A stretch of DNA of 64,000 nt from Candidatus Thiovulum imperiosus (GCA_024281175.1 JAMJTW010000034.1:33120-97119); one strand, 5' to 3'; counted from the stretch's first letter, positions 8,674 through 17,487 are shown. Notes: generated by a model not told the origin, from the letters alone. Program-made: numbers and translations.

Positions 8674-9888
8674 CTACTCTCCTAATTCAAACGCTTCATG
8701 TAGAGTTCTAACAGCAAGTTCACCATACTTCTCATCGATTACCATTGAGATTTTGATATCACTTGTGCTAACCATCATAATATTTATATTCTCATTTGAC
8801 ATCGCTTCAAAAGTTTGAAAAGCAATTCCAGTACTCTCTTTCATTCCAGCACCAACTATTGAGACTTTTACAATATCATCAATCTCTATCTTTTCAATTT
8901 CACCTCGCTTTAAGAACTCTCCAACAACAATTTTTGCTTTTTCAACCTCATCACGAGAGAGAGTAAATGCCAAATTTATTTTTCCATCAACTTCACTATC
9001 TCTATTTCCAATAGTTTGAGCAATCATATCTACATTGATATTTGCATCTGAAATTGCACTGAAGAGTTTTGAAGAGATTTCTATCTTGTCACTAATTCCA
9101 ATAATTCCAACTCTAGCTTGATTTCTATCTAGCGTTACACCTGAAAGAGTTTTTGAAGAACTCTCATTTGCAATTAGAGTCCCCTCTGCTCTACTAAAGC
9201 TACTTCGTGTTACTAGATTTACATTCAACTTCTTTGCCATTTCAACTGAACGACTCTGAAGAACTTTTGCTCCAAGACTCGCCATTTCAAGCATCTCATC
9301 ATAACTAACTTTCTCTAACTTCTTCGCTTTTGGTTCAATTCTTGGGTCAGTTGTGTAGATACCATCAACATCAGTATAAATTTCACACAAATCAGCTTCC
9401 AATGCTCCAGCAATTGCAACAGCTGAAAGGTCGCTACCACCTCTACCAAGAGTTGTTACATCTCCATTCTCATTCACACCTTGAAAACCTGCAACAATTA
9501 CAACTTTTCCAGATGCCAACTCTTTTCTCATGTAAGATGGGTCTATATTTTCAATTCTAGCTTTTGTGTGATGTATATCTGTTGTTATTCCAGCTTTTCT
9601 TCCACTCATTGAAATAGCAGGATACCCTTTTGCATTTAGTGCTATGGATAGTAGTGATGAGGTCACTCTTTCACCTGATGATAGTAAAACATCTACCTCA
9701 TTTTCCATTGGAGTTTCTGAAAAGTGTTTTGCATAAGAGACCAACTTATTTGTCTCTCCACTCATTGCTGAAACAACAACTACAACAGAATTTCCAGCAT
9801 CTACACTCTCAATAACTCTATCTCTAACTTTCTCAATTCTTTCAAGAGAACCAACACTTGTCCCCCCAAACTTCTGTACAATTAACAT
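8674..9888 (-). CDS. lysC: Aspartate kinase
   Basis: Phosphorylates aspartate, the first step to lysine, diaminopimelate, threonine and methionine. The 404-residue protein starts with the family signature KFGGTSVG (residues 6-13) and has the amino-acid kinase core (LSSGERVTSSLL, GRGGSDLSAVAIA, EIYTDVDGIYTTDPR). Two ACT domains follow from about residue 265. The length fits monofunctional class I/II aspartokinases. The start overlaps the rppH stop by 7 bases. lysA, the terminal enzyme of the lysine branch, is at 50.3 kb. The extra ACT protein encoded immediately downstream is unusual. Confidence 0.96.
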   Translation of the reverse strand: MLIVQKFGGTSVGSLERIEKVRDRVIESVDAGNSVVVVVSAMSGETNKLVSYAKHFSETPMENEVDVLLSSGERVTSSLLSIALNAKGYPAISMSGRKAGITTDIHHTKARIENIDPSYMRKELASGKVVIVAGFQGVNENGDVTTLGRGGSDLSAVAIAGALEADLCEIYTDVDGIYTTDPRIEPKAKKLEKVSYDEMLEMASLGAKVLQSRSVEMAKKLNVNLVTRSSFSRAEGTLIANESSSKTLSGVTLDRNQARVGIIGISDKIEISSKLFSAISDANINVDMIAQTIGNRDSEVDGKINLAFTLSRDEVEKAKIVVGEFLKRGEIEKIEIDDIVKVSIVGAGMKESTGIAFQTFEAMSNENINIMMVSTSDIKISMVIDEKYGELAVRTLHEAFELGE

Positions 9889-10355
9889 AGAAGATAACCC
9901 TCCTTTTTAAAATGGTTTAAAATTCTTTTATAAATAGGTCTTTTAAAATAACTAATATTCTCAATTACTGAATTCATCTCTACAAATCGATACTCAGCAA
10001 ATTCAGGATTTTCAATCTCTAAATTCACTTTAGTACCATTTTTTAATCTTACCAAAAAATATTGCTGTTTCTGTCCATCAAAGGGATACATTTTTTCTGA
10101 TAGAGTTGGTGGAAAGTCATAAGTTATCCATCCTGGAAACTTAGTAATAATTTCAACTCTATTAGTTCCAATCTCCTCTTTTAGCTCTCTAAGTAGAGCT
10201 TCTCGAGGTGTCTCTCCCTCATCAATTCCTCCTTGTGGAAATTGCCAAGCATCTGGAATATCATTTCTCTTTGCAATGAAAACTTCACACTTTTCTGGAT
10301 ATTTAGATGAAACAACAACGGCAGCAACATTTGGTCTATATTTTTTCTCCTGCAC
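9882..10355 (-). CDS. rppH: RNA pyrophosphohydrolase (Nudix hydrolase)
   Basis: Removes pyrophosphate from 5'-triphosphate RNA, triggering decay, or hydrolyses dinucleoside polyphosphates. The Nudix box is complete (G42xxxxxE48 ... REALLRELKEEIG to residue 63). The flanking AWQFPQGGIDEGE and the FDGQKQQYFLV stretch are typical of RppH/NudH. It is 157 residues, the family length. The start is GTG. It is translationally coupled to lysC (7-base overlap), a pairing I associate with other Campylobacterota from memory. A family A repeat separates it from the pilin-like gene upstream. Confidence 0.93.
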   Translation of the reverse strand: MQEKKYRPNVAAVVVSSKYPEKCEVFIAKRNDIPDAWQFPQGGIDEGETPREALLRELKEEIGTNRVEIITKFPGWITYDFPPTLSEKMYPFDGQKQQYFLVRLKNGTKVNLEIENPEFAEYRFVEMNSVIENISYFKRPIYKRILNHFKKEGYLLC

Positions 10356-10379
10356 CTGTTTTCACCTATATGTTTATCT

Positions 10380-10468
10380 CGGAGTGACAGCGACCATAGA
10401 GTCTATAATTTGAGATAGACTCTGCGACTACGCTCAGAGAGGAAATCCTACTCTATTTGGTCACTCCC
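10380..10468 (-). repeat. Repeat family A, short copy (89 bp)
   Basis: The ends are CGGAGTGAC and GGTCACTCCC. The right side shares GCTCAGAGAGGAAATCCTACTCTATTTGG-type sequence with the other copies (in two blocks of under 20 bases). The middle is shorter and contains GAGTCTATA/GATAGACTC instead. It is an internally deleted or recombined member. Confidence 0.75.
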
Positions 10469-10505
10469 GTTTATCTAACTGTAATTTTAACTTCTTTTCA
10501 AATTT

Positions 10506-10919
10506 TTAAGGTTTCTGGACTGTTTTACGGTGAAAAAGAATGTTTTCATTTTTAAATTTAGTTTGGACAAAAACATCCATAACAATAGTTCCATTTGAGT
10601 CAGGATAGGATAGTGTTGTATTTAGTGCTGTGTTGCAATTTGGAAAATTTGAACCAATATATTTTAGATGTAGAGAAATATTAAAGTCACCATCTTCTAT
10701 ATTTAGTTTTTCAAGACATGGGTCTGAAAGTTTTCGATTTTCAACCATTAAAATTGCTACTTCCATACCGCTACGAGCTAAGAGTTTTGCTTGATTGTAG
10801 AGATATAGTTTTGATGCTGTTGAAGAGGTTTCTGAAGAGAGTGATAAAATCATCACACTCAATCCAGAAAATAGAACAAGAAAGAGAATTGTAAATATGA
10901 GAGAAAAGGCTTTTCGCAC
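10506..10919 (-). CDS. Type IV pilin / type II secretion minor pseudopilin-like protein
   Basis: The N-terminus (MRKAFSLIFTILFLVLFSG) resembles a class III prepilin leader: two basic residues, then FSLI and a hydrophobic helix of about 20 residues. The usual Gly before the cleavage site is Ala and the mature Glu5 is missing, so processing by the prepilin peptidase is doubtful. The remainder (about 105 residues) is a small globular domain with two cysteines in PCLEKL and FPNCNTAL that could form a disulfide, as in PilX-like minor pilins. The start is GTG overlapping the argB stop by one base. A second pseudopilin is encoded at 45.7 kb. The exact subfamily is not resolved. Confidence 0.6.
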   Translation of the reverse strand: MRKAFSLIFTILFLVLFSGLSVMILSLSSETSSTASKLYLYNQAKLLARSGMEVAILMVENRKLSDPCLEKLNIEDGDFNISLHLKYIGSNFPNCNTALNTTLSYPDSNGTIVMDVFVQTKFKNENILFHRKTVQKP

Positions 10920-11770
10920 TATTTTGTAAACTCTGTACCTATACCGTCAGAAGTTAGAATTTCAAGAAGAATAGAGTGTTCAACTCTACCATCAACAATA
11001 TGAGCTTTCTCAACTCCACCTTTTACAGCCTCGAGACAAGCATTCACCTTTGGTATCATTCCTCCGTAAATAGTTTTATCTTTTTTCAACTTTTCAACCT
11101 CATCAACATTTAGAGAGTGAATAAGTTCTCCTTCGCTATTTAAAACACCAACTGTATCTGTAAGAAATAGAACTTTTTTTGCACCAATCTCTTTTGCCAC
11201 AGCACTTGCTGTATAGTCAGCATTGATGTTGTATCCCAAATCTCCAAGTTCAGAACCACTACCAATTGGTGCGATTACAGGAATAAATTTCTCTTCTAAA
11301 AGTTTGTAAATCACTTTTGAGTCGATTTTATCTACAACTCCTACTCGACCAAGTTTCCCATTTTCAAAAGGAGATGCCTCTATAAAATTTGAGTCTTTTC
11401 CTGAAACTCCAATCGCTTTTGCTCCAAAATGGTTTAAAAGTGCTGTTATCTCTTTATTTATTCCTCCACTCAAAACCATCTCCACAATTTCCATAACTTC
11501 GTCTGTTGTAACTCTCTGTCCATCGATAAATTCTGTCTCAATTTGCAATTTATCCAACATCTCTGTAATTCTCTTTCCTCCACCATGAACAATAACTGGT
11601 CGAATGCCGATGAGGTAGAGCAGAAGTACATCTTGAGCAAATTTCTCTTTTAAAGTTGGGGAGGTTTGAGCTGAACCACCATATTTAATTACAACTATCT
11701 CTCCATTGAATTGTTTTATAAATGGTAAAGCGTCTAAAAGGGTCTTGACAGTTCCTATTTTTTTCTTCAA
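10919..11770 (-). CDS. argB: Acetylglutamate kinase
   Basis: Phosphorylates N-acetylglutamate in arginine biosynthesis. The 283-residue amino-acid kinase fold shows VVIKYGGSA (Lys at the ATP phosphates), RPVIVHGGGKRIT (acetylglutamate site) and NINADYTASAVA. The initiation codon is TTG (11770), with AAGAGA upstream. It ends one base inside the pilin-like gene, so the two are co-transcribed. A candidate N-acetylglutamate synthase is encoded at 21.7 kb. Length and motifs match the family throughout. Confidence 0.97.
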   Translation of the reverse strand: MKKKIGTVKTLLDALPFIKQFNGEIVVIKYGGSAQTSPTLKEKFAQDVLLLYLIGIRPVIVHGGGKRITEMLDKLQIETEFIDGQRVTTDEVMEIVEMVLSGGINKEITALLNHFGAKAIGVSGKDSNFIEASPFENGKLGRVGVVDKIDSKVIYKLLEEKFIPVIAPIGSGSELGDLGYNINADYTASAVAKEIGAKKVLFLTDTVGVLNSEGELIHSLNVDEVEKLKKDKTIYGGMIPKVNACLEAVKGGVEKAHIVDGRVEHSILLEILTSDGIGTEFTK

Positions 11771-11803
11771 AAAATCTCTTTTTTGAAATTTTATCTAAAG
11801 CCT

Positions 11804-11849
11804 AAAGTCCCGATTCCAAAAAGATATTTAAAATTTGGAATCAGAACTT
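11804..11849 (-). terminator. Hairpin between gltD and argB
   Basis: The arms GATTCCAAA (11812-11820) and TTTGGAATC (11834-11842) are perfect and extend to AAAG/CTTT after a short mismatch. A clear T run does not follow immediately, so it may be a weak terminator after gltD or a processing hairpin. Confidence 0.45.
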
Positions 11850-11854
11850 TAAAT

Positions 11855-13225
11855 TTATGATTCGAAGTTTTTCAAAATAGATTTTGCAACTTCTCGACCA
11901 TCATAAGTTGCTCTTACAACAAGGTCAGCACCTCGAACTATATCTCCTCCAGCATAAACTCCTTTTATATTTGTCTCTCCATTTTCAGAAATAGTAACTT
12001 CGCCCCACTGATTTCTGGAAATATCTTTTAAGAATTCTGGAGAGTCTGGTTCAAATCCAAGAGCCATAACTACAATATCCGCATTAAATTCCTCTTCAGA
12101 GTCCGGGATTTCAACAACTCTTCTTCTCCCTGTCTCATCTGGTTCAGAGAGTTCTGTTCGTGCAAAAACAACACCTTTTGCTACACTATCTTTAGAAATA
12201 ACTCTTTTTGGAGTTGAATAGAACTCAAAGTCAGCACCCTCTTCAACAGAGTTTCTATACTCTTTTCGGCTTCCAGGCATATTGTTGTCATCTCTACGAT
12301 AGTGGCATGTAACATTTGAAGCTCCCTCTCGAAGTGCAGTTCTAATACAGTCCATTGCCGTATCTCCACCACCAATTACAATAACACTTTTCCCTTTCAC
12401 ATCTATATTTTCACTCTCTTCTCCAAAAAGTCTTTTTTGAACAGATGTTAAATAATCCATAGCTGGATAGACATTTTTACTATTTTCATTTTCAATTTTC
12501 GCCTGTTTCGGTTTTGTAGCACCAACTCCTAAGAAAACGGCATCATGTTTCTCTCGAACCTCATCAAAAGAGATATCTTTTCCAACTTCACAATTTAGTT
12601 CTAATTTCATTCCAGCATCTTTAAGAAGCTCAACTCGATTTTTTACAATATTTTTATCCAGTTTAAAACCTGGAATTCCATAACTCAAAAGTCCTCCAGC
12701 AGTTGAAGCTCTTTCATAAACTGTAACTGATACACCAGCTCTTAAAAGATAAGTTGCTAATGAGAGTCCTGCTGGACCAGACCCAATTACACCTACACTC
12801 TTATCTATTTTCTTTTCTGGAAAAGGAAGTTGTAAACCTTTTCTAAATCCCTTTTCTGTAATAAACATCTCAACTGAACCAATTGTAATTGCACCATGTC
12901 CATCATTAAGTGTACAATCTCCTTCACATAAAACATCATGTGGACAGACTCTACCCATAATTTCAGGAAATGGACTAGGTTCATTTGAGAGTTTAAATGC
13001 CAATTCTAAATCTGTTTCTGCTACTGCTTTTAACCATTGAGGAATAAAATTGTGTAGAGGACACTTATTCATACAGTACGGGTCTCCACACTGCACACAT
13101 CTTTCACTTTGAGATTTTGCTTCAACTTTATCAAATGGCTCATAAACCTCATCAAAATCTTTAACTCTTTCTCCAACAAGTCTTTTTTTCTGTTCTACTC
13201 TATCTGTTGATAAAAAATTTTGCAT
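11855..13225 (-). CDS. gltD: Glutamate synthase small subunit (NADPH-dependent)
   Basis: Feeds electrons from NADPH to the large GOGAT subunit, or acts as a stand-alone NADPH-ferredoxin-type oxidoreductase. Two N-terminal [4Fe-4S]-ligating cysteine clusters are present (CVQCGDPYCMNKC and CPHDVLCEGDC). The FAD site is GSGPAGLS and the NADPH site GGGDTAMD. The C-terminal FAD motif is GVYAGGDIVRGADLV. It is 456 residues, the standard length. The large subunit gltB is not in the window, so partnership must be with a distant gene. The start ATG is preceded by AAAAAGATAT. Confidence 0.93.
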   Translation of the reverse strand: MQNFLSTDRVEQKKRLVGERVKDFDEVYEPFDKVEAKSQSERCVQCGDPYCMNKCPLHNFIPQWLKAVAETDLELAFKLSNEPSPFPEIMGRVCPHDVLCEGDCTLNDGHGAITIGSVEMFITEKGFRKGLQLPFPEKKIDKSVGVIGSGPAGLSLATYLLRAGVSVTVYERASTAGGLLSYGIPGFKLDKNIVKNRVELLKDAGMKLELNCEVGKDISFDEVREKHDAVFLGVGATKPKQAKIENENSKNVYPAMDYLTSVQKRLFGEESENIDVKGKSVIVIGGGDTAMDCIRTALREGASNVTCHYRRDDNNMPGSRKEYRNSVEEGADFEFYSTPKRVISKDSVAKGVVFARTELSEPDETGRRRVVEIPDSEEEFNADIVVMALGFEPDSPEFLKDISRNQWGEVTISENGETNIKGVYAGGDIVRGADLVVRATYDGREVAKSILKNFES

Positions 13226-13254
13226 TTATAATATCTTTTTTCACAATTATATCA

Positions 13255-13275
13255 GGGAGTGACGAAATAGGCTTT
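13255..13275 (+). repeat. Repeat family A end, fused to a family B element
   Basis: GGGAGTGACGAAATAGGCTT is the left terminal repeat of family A. It stops after about 20 bases and is followed 11 bases later by a family B palindrome. This places both repeat families in a single intergenic gap. Confidence 0.6.
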
Positions 13276-13285
13276 TGCTTCTCTT

Positions 13286-13346
13286 GTCATTTCGATATGA
13301 ATGAAGTGATATAAAAGATTTCTCACCCAAAAGGGTTCGAAATGAG
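13286..13346 (-). repeat. Repeat family B, short palindromic copy
   Basis: It starts GTCATTTCGATATGA and ends GGGTTCGAAATGA, with AGATTTCTCACCC in between. This is the reverse complement of the family B unit at the right edge of the window with an internal deletion. The ends pair with each other over ten bases. Confidence 0.75.
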
Positions 13347-13356
13347 AAGTCTGTCT

Positions 13357-14388
13357 TTAATAGCGACTTAAAATTTTCTGCTTATATATAAAATATGTTC
13401 CTACAAACCATGAAGGTACTAATAAACCTATTATCCAAAAGTCGAGTGGTTTTGATAGAGAGAAAATTGCAAAATAATAAATAGCTATGGAGAGACCAAT
13501 AAATAGATTTATAACACCTTTGCCATGTCTCATATTTTGAATTCCAATTGCCATAATTAGAAATATTGTTGCGAGAGGAAAAAGAGAGAGTGCAATATTT
13601 ACAATAAGTTTAACTCTTCTTTTCTTATTTTGCAAAGAGTACTCTAAATATTCGAGAGTATCCATATAGTCATCTCTATTCATACTATTCAAGTCATTTA
13701 TTCTCATCTCTTCAAAATAGACTTCAGAGATATTATCTATTCTATAAGAAAATAGAGAACCATTTTTTAAAACAAGTTGGACGACTCCAATATTTTTTTC
13801 AATTTTAGCACTCTCAGCAACGATAAATCGTTCTTCTTTATCACCATCTTGATAAAATAGGGCTACATTTGTATAGATTTTACCAGTACTTGTCTCTTTC
13901 ATATCTTCAATAAAAATTGACCAACCACCAAACTTTTCTCCAAAATCTGTTGGTTCAATATTGAGAATTGCATTCTGCTTTTTGATATTTATAAACTCTT
14001 TGTACATCTGTTTTGTGTGAGGTATCATAACTATTGAGACAAAAAGAAGTAGAGCTGTAACAGTAACTCCAAATCCAAATAGTTTTCTCATAATAAATTT
14101 TGGAGGTACTCCTAGAGAAAAGATAACTACCATTTCAGAGTCAAAAGAGAGTTTATTGAAAGTTGTTACACCTCCAATAAAAAAAGCGAGAGGTATTGTG
14201 TAGAAAAGGAGATCAGGAAGAATAAATAGATATAGAACTCCCATCTCATAAACATCTATCTCAATTACAGAAGTGATAGTTGAGACTCGGACAAGAAAGA
14301 CTACGGAGGCTATTACAAATAGAGGGATAAATACAGAGAAGAAATTTAGAGAGAAGTTTTTAGAGATATATTGGTCGAGTAGTTTCAA
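13357..14388 (-). CDS. LptF/LptG family lipopolysaccharide export permease
   Basis: A YjgP/YjgQ-family membrane protein that, with LptB and a partner permease, extracts LPS from the inner membrane. Transmembrane segments are visible near the N-terminus (two to three helices within residues 10-120) and three near the C-terminus. A soluble periplasmic domain lies between (residues about 130-255). The family start pattern M-K-L-L-D-Q-Y-I is met by TTG 14388, with AAAGG eight bases upstream. GTG 14397 is an alternative. It overlaps the 3' end of mtaB by 29 bases. Whether this is LptF or LptG cannot be decided here, and no second copy is in the window. Confidence 0.85.
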   Translation of the reverse strand: MKLLDQYISKNFSLNFFSVFIPLFVIASVVFLVRVSTITSVIEIDVYEMGVLYLFILPDLLFYTIPLAFFIGGVTTFNKLSFDSEMVVIFSLGVPPKFIMRKLFGFGVTVTALLLFVSIVMIPHTKQMYKEFINIKKQNAILNIEPTDFGEKFGGWSIFIEDMKETSTGKIYTNVALFYQDGDKEERFIVAESAKIEKNIGVVQLVLKNGSLFSYRIDNISEVYFEEMRINDLNSMNRDDYMDTLEYLEYSLQNKKRRVKLIVNIALSLFPLATIFLIMAIGIQNMRHGKGVINLFIGLSIAIYYFAIFSLSKPLDFWIIGLLVPSWFVGTYFIYKQKILSRY

Positions 14389-15571
14389 TCCAATCACCTT
14401 TTATATCAGTTTCACTAGAAATTCCAACTTTGTAGAAAAATTGGTCTAAACCAGAGTAGAGATTTTCCTCTCCACTTTCGATAAGAACTTCATGAGGTAC
14501 AGAAATCTTTTTCTGGAAAGTTCTACTTTTCTCGGCGATGAGGTTCTCAACTTTCTGAAATCGCTCTTTTACAACTTTTGGGTCTATTTCTGGAAGTTTT
14601 GCTGAAGGAGTACCATCTCGTTTACTATATTTGAAAAGGTGAATATGTGTAAGTGGGAACTTTTTTAAATTTTCAAATCCACTCTGAAATACCTCATCAC
14701 TCTCTCCACCATGTCCAACAATAAAATCTGTTCCAAGAGCATATTCGTAAGAGGAGAGCTTTTCAAAAAGTTCCAAATCTTTATGAAGTCGGTTTCGTCT
14801 ATTCATAATTTTCAACATTCGGTCATCTGTGTATTGCAAAGCGATATGAAGGTATCTTCCCATCCACTTTTCAGAAAGTATCTCAAAAAATTCCTCTCCA
14901 ATTTGACTAGGTTCTACACTACCAAGTCGAACTCTACGAACTCCTGAAACTTCTGAAATCCTCTTTAAAAGTTTTGCAAGTGAATTTCTTGCATCACCAA
15001 AACTTCCAATATTTGTTCCTGTTAAGACTATTTCACTAAAACCATTTGAAGCAACTTTTCTAACTTGTTCTAAAATATGTTCTTCAGAATAGCTTCGACT
15101 TTTCCCTCGAACAGAAGGTATGATACAGAAAGAGCAGGAGAAATTACACCCCTCTTGAATTTTTATAAAAGCTCGACTTTTTCCAAAATCTGAAACTAAA
15201 GTCTTGTCTAAATGCTCTAAATTTCCAACTTGAAAAGTTCTCTCTCCAAGTAGAAAATCTTCAACTCTCTCTTTTTCAGATTGTCCAAAACCTGAAAAGA
15301 TACTTTCTTGTTCAAAGAACTTTTTTCCTTGCGTCTGAACTCCACAACCTGTAAAAAATATCTTCTTTTCTGGAAACTCTCTTCGAACTCGATTTAAAAA
15401 CTGCCGTCCATTAGTATCAGCACCATTTGTTACAGTGCAAGAATTTATTACTACAAAATCTGCCTCTTCCAAATTCTCTGTTTCAAAAACCTTTTCTAAA
15501 TTCTCTACCATTACAGAAGTATCGAAAATATTTGTTCGACACCCAAAAGTTTTAAAAAATACTTTTTTCAA
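14360..15571 (-). CDS. mtaB: tRNA t6A37 methylthiotransferase (MtaB-type radical SAM)
   Basis: Converts t6A37 to ms2t6A37 in tRNAs reading ANN codons. The UPF0004 domain carries the auxiliary cluster cysteines (Cys11 in FGCRTN, Cys45 in NSCTV, Cys76 in FTGCG). The radical SAM triad is CNFSCSFC (Cys142, 146, 149), followed by IIPSVRGKSRS, the MtaB-typical continuation. The MNRRN motif is present. It is 403 residues, the usual size. It overlaps the LptF/G gene and has a one-base gap from flgH, giving a compact minus-strand operon of unrelated housekeeping genes. Confidence 0.93.
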   Translation of the reverse strand: MKKVFFKTFGCRTNIFDTSVMVENLEKVFETENLEEADFVVINSCTVTNGADTNGRQFLNRVRREFPEKKIFFTGCGVQTQGKKFFEQESIFSGFGQSEKERVEDFLLGERTFQVGNLEHLDKTLVSDFGKSRAFIKIQEGCNFSCSFCIIPSVRGKSRSYSEEHILEQVRKVASNGFSEIVLTGTNIGSFGDARNSLAKLLKRISEVSGVRRVRLGSVEPSQIGEEFFEILSEKWMGRYLHIALQYTDDRMLKIMNRRNRLHKDLELFEKLSSYEYALGTDFIVGHGGESDEVFQSGFENLKKFPLTHIHLFKYSKRDGTPSAKLPEIDPKVVKERFQKVENLIAEKSRTFQKKISVPHEVLIESGEENLYSGLDQFFYKVGISSETDIKGDWIETTRPIYL

Positions 15572-15572
15572 A

Positions 15573-16253
15573 TTAGAAAGGCCAAACTGAGTCGAAAAAT
15601 CTGGACATCCAGCCCCGTTTTGTTCCTTGATTTAATTCACCCTGAGTAATATACTCAATTTTTGCATCAGACATATAGATAGAGTCAATTTCATTACTTG
15701 CAGTAATATTATAAGGGCTTATTACACCACTAATTTTGATAACCTGTTTTTCACCATTTATTAGAAGTTCTCTTGAGCCATTGATGAAATAGTTTCCATT
15801 GTTGAGAATTTTAATTACTCTGGCAGTGATAGTAGTTGTAAATCTCTCATCTCTAACAGCACTACCAGTTCCAGTATAAGTGCTTTCAGAAGTACTTTCT
15901 AGTGCTATATCTGTTGCTGTATTTAGAGATGAAACACCTGTTCCAGTAAAAACTCCACCACCAAGTTTTCCCTCATTTACTTTTGCAAGATTTTTACTTG
16001 TTGTGGAGGAAGCAGAAGCTGTTTCAGTAATTCTAATTGTGATAATGTCATTTACATCCATCGCTTTTCTATCAGAAAATAGAGGTGTTTTACCTTGACC
16101 AAACAGGCTACCAGCGTTTGGTTCACTAACATCTTCTTCTCTTGATGGTAGCTCTTCAACATAAGTTGGAGGAGTGAAATCTATTTTTGGGTTCATCTTT
16201 TCAGAACAGCCGAAAAAGAGCATAAAAGTAGAAGAAAGCAGTACAAATCTCAT
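15573..16253 (-). CDS. flgH: Flagellar L-ring protein FlgH
   Basis: Forms the outer-membrane ring around the flagellar rod. From ATG 16253 the protein begins with a lipoprotein signal peptide ending LFFGC (Cys16). This start has AAAGGA upstream and is preferred over an in-frame ATG eight codons earlier (16277). Family motifs include NAGSLFGQGKTPLFSDRKA, DIITIRITE, the Ser/Thr-rich segment and GNYFINGSRELLINGE, then GVISPYNIT and SDAKIEY. It ends in the conserved GWMSRFFDSVWPF-like tail. No other flagellar structural gene flanks it; flagellin is at 54 kb. Confidence 0.95.
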   Translation of the reverse strand: MRFVLLSSTFMLFFGCSEKMNPKIDFTPPTYVEELPSREEDVSEPNAGSLFGQGKTPLFSDRKAMDVNDIITIRITETASASSTTSKNLAKVNEGKLGGGVFTGTGVSSLNTATDIALESTSESTYTGTGSAVRDERFTTTITARVIKILNNGNYFINGSRELLINGEKQVIKISGVISPYNITASNEIDSIYMSDAKIEYITQGELNQGTKRGWMSRFFDSVWPF

Positions 16254-16267
16254 TTTAAAATCCTTTT

Positions 16268-16813
16268 TTAAAAACATTCTCGATAGATGTAGATATCTGA
16301 AGCGTTAAGTTCTTTATGATGTTTAAACTCTTTGAATTTGATTTTAAAATCAGAACTTTCGCCTTTTTGAAGAGGTATTTCTAGTGTTTCAGTTTTTCTT
16401 GCGATTGGATTTAAAACCAAAAGAGGTTGAATATATTCAAAAAATCCATCTTGAGGTGGAGTAACAAAAGTGTGAAATCTACATTCTGAGATATCCTCTT
16501 CACCTTGAGCTGTAAATTTTCCCCGTACAATCAGAACATCGGCAAACTCCATCTGTCTAACATAATTTATCTCCATTTCAGTACCATATAGATATTTGTG
16601 AATTACAAAATATGAGACAAAAGGACCAAAAACCATACTAACAAAACCGACAAGAACTAAAATGTTTGCTAACCAGCTTTTTTTAACTAAAACAGCAAGA
16701 AGAAAAGAGAAGAAAATTAAAGCTCCAAGCCAATATAGAGCATAAAAATCGTAGTCATGTAGAGTGGAGACAAAAGAGAAAATTATTTCTCGAAGTTGCT
16801 CTATTTTATCCAT
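16268..16813 (-). CDS. DUF2393-like inner-membrane protein
   Basis: A 181-residue protein with two hydrophobic segments (about residues 25-45 and 50-72). A C-terminal soluble region follows that probably faces the periplasm and looks beta-rich (ADVLIVRGKFT, EDISECRFHTFVTPPQDG). The architecture and the last-third sequence resemble the DUF2393 proteins of Campylobacterota, for which no function is known to me. It overlaps hisIE by eight bases and lies 14 bases before flgH, so it belongs to the same operon. Confidence 0.6.
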   Translation of the reverse strand: MDKIEQLREIIFSFVSTLHDYDFYALYWLGALIFFSFLLAVLVKKSWLANILVLVGFVSMVFGPFVSYFVIHKYLYGTEMEINYVRQMEFADVLIVRGKFTAQGEEDISECRFHTFVTPPQDGFFEYIQPLLVLNPIARKTETLEIPLQKGESSDFKIKFKEFKHHKELNASDIYIYRECF

Positions 16814-17471
16814 TTCTTGAAGCCTTCTCTACTAAACCACCAATTCCAAATCGCCTTTTAAGTTCTGACTCTATTTTGTCTGGATTTACATTGGATAGGG
16901 AAAGAGCTACAAGATAGTGGTAGATGAGATCTGACGCTTCAGCAACTATCTCCTTTTCATCTCTATCTTTTACAGCAAGAGCAAACTCTCCAGCCTCTTC
17001 TAAAACTTTTTTTAGAACTCTATTTGCTCCACCTTGAAGAAGTTTGGAAGTGTATGAAGTTTCTGGATTTCCCTCTCTTTTTCTCTCTTCAATCTTGTGA
17101 AAAAGTTGGTCAGTAACAGAGTATTTTTCACTCATATTCTCTTTCACTTCCAGAACCTCATCACCACTAATATCTGTAAAGAAACAACTCTCTCGTCCTG
17201 TGTGACAAGCAACACCTTTCTGTTCCACTTTTAAAAGTAAAGTATCTCCATCACAATCAAGTAACATCTCTACTATCTTTTGAGTATGTCCACTCTCTTC
17301 ACCTTTCTTCCAAATCCGCTGTTTTGTTCTTGAAAAGTAGTGTGCATATCCACTATTTCGAGAAAGCTCCAGTGCTTCTCTATCCATATATGCAACCATT
17401 AAAACATCTTTCTCTACATTTTGAACAACAACAGGAAGAAGACCACCTACTTTTTCCCAATCTATATTCAT
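16806..17471 (-). CDS. hisIE: Phosphoribosyl-AMP cyclohydrolase / phosphoribosyl-ATP pyrophosphatase
   Basis: A bifunctional enzyme for steps 2 and 3 of histidine biosynthesis. The HisI domain (residues about 1-110) has MVAYMDREAL, the SRTKQRIWKKGEESGH signature, LDCDGD and the zinc-site CHTGRESCF. The HisE domain (about 130-215) has GVxANRVLKKVLEEAGE-type sequence and the EASDLIYHYLVAL helix of MazG-like pyrophosphatases. It is 221 residues, the normal length for the fusion. The GAGAGAG ribosome-binding site lies directly upstream. Other his genes are not in the window. Confidence 0.96.
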   Translation of the reverse strand: MNIDWEKVGGLLPVVVQNVEKDVLMVAYMDREALELSRNSGYAHYFSRTKQRIWKKGEESGHTQKIVEMLLDCDGDTLLLKVEQKGVACHTGRESCFFTDISGDEVLEVKENMSEKYSVTDQLFHKIEERKREGNPETSYTSKLLQGGANRVLKKVLEEAGEFALAVKDRDEKEIVAEASDLIYHYLVALSLSNVNPDKIESELKRRFGIGGLVEKASRNG

Positions 17472-17487
17472 CTCTCTCCTTTAGAAT

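Noticed and set aside
9330..9815. Two plus-strand ORFs opposite lysC
   Set aside because: Their composition (His, Leu, Gln) is that of a coding strand read in reverse, and lysC covers them with intact motifs.
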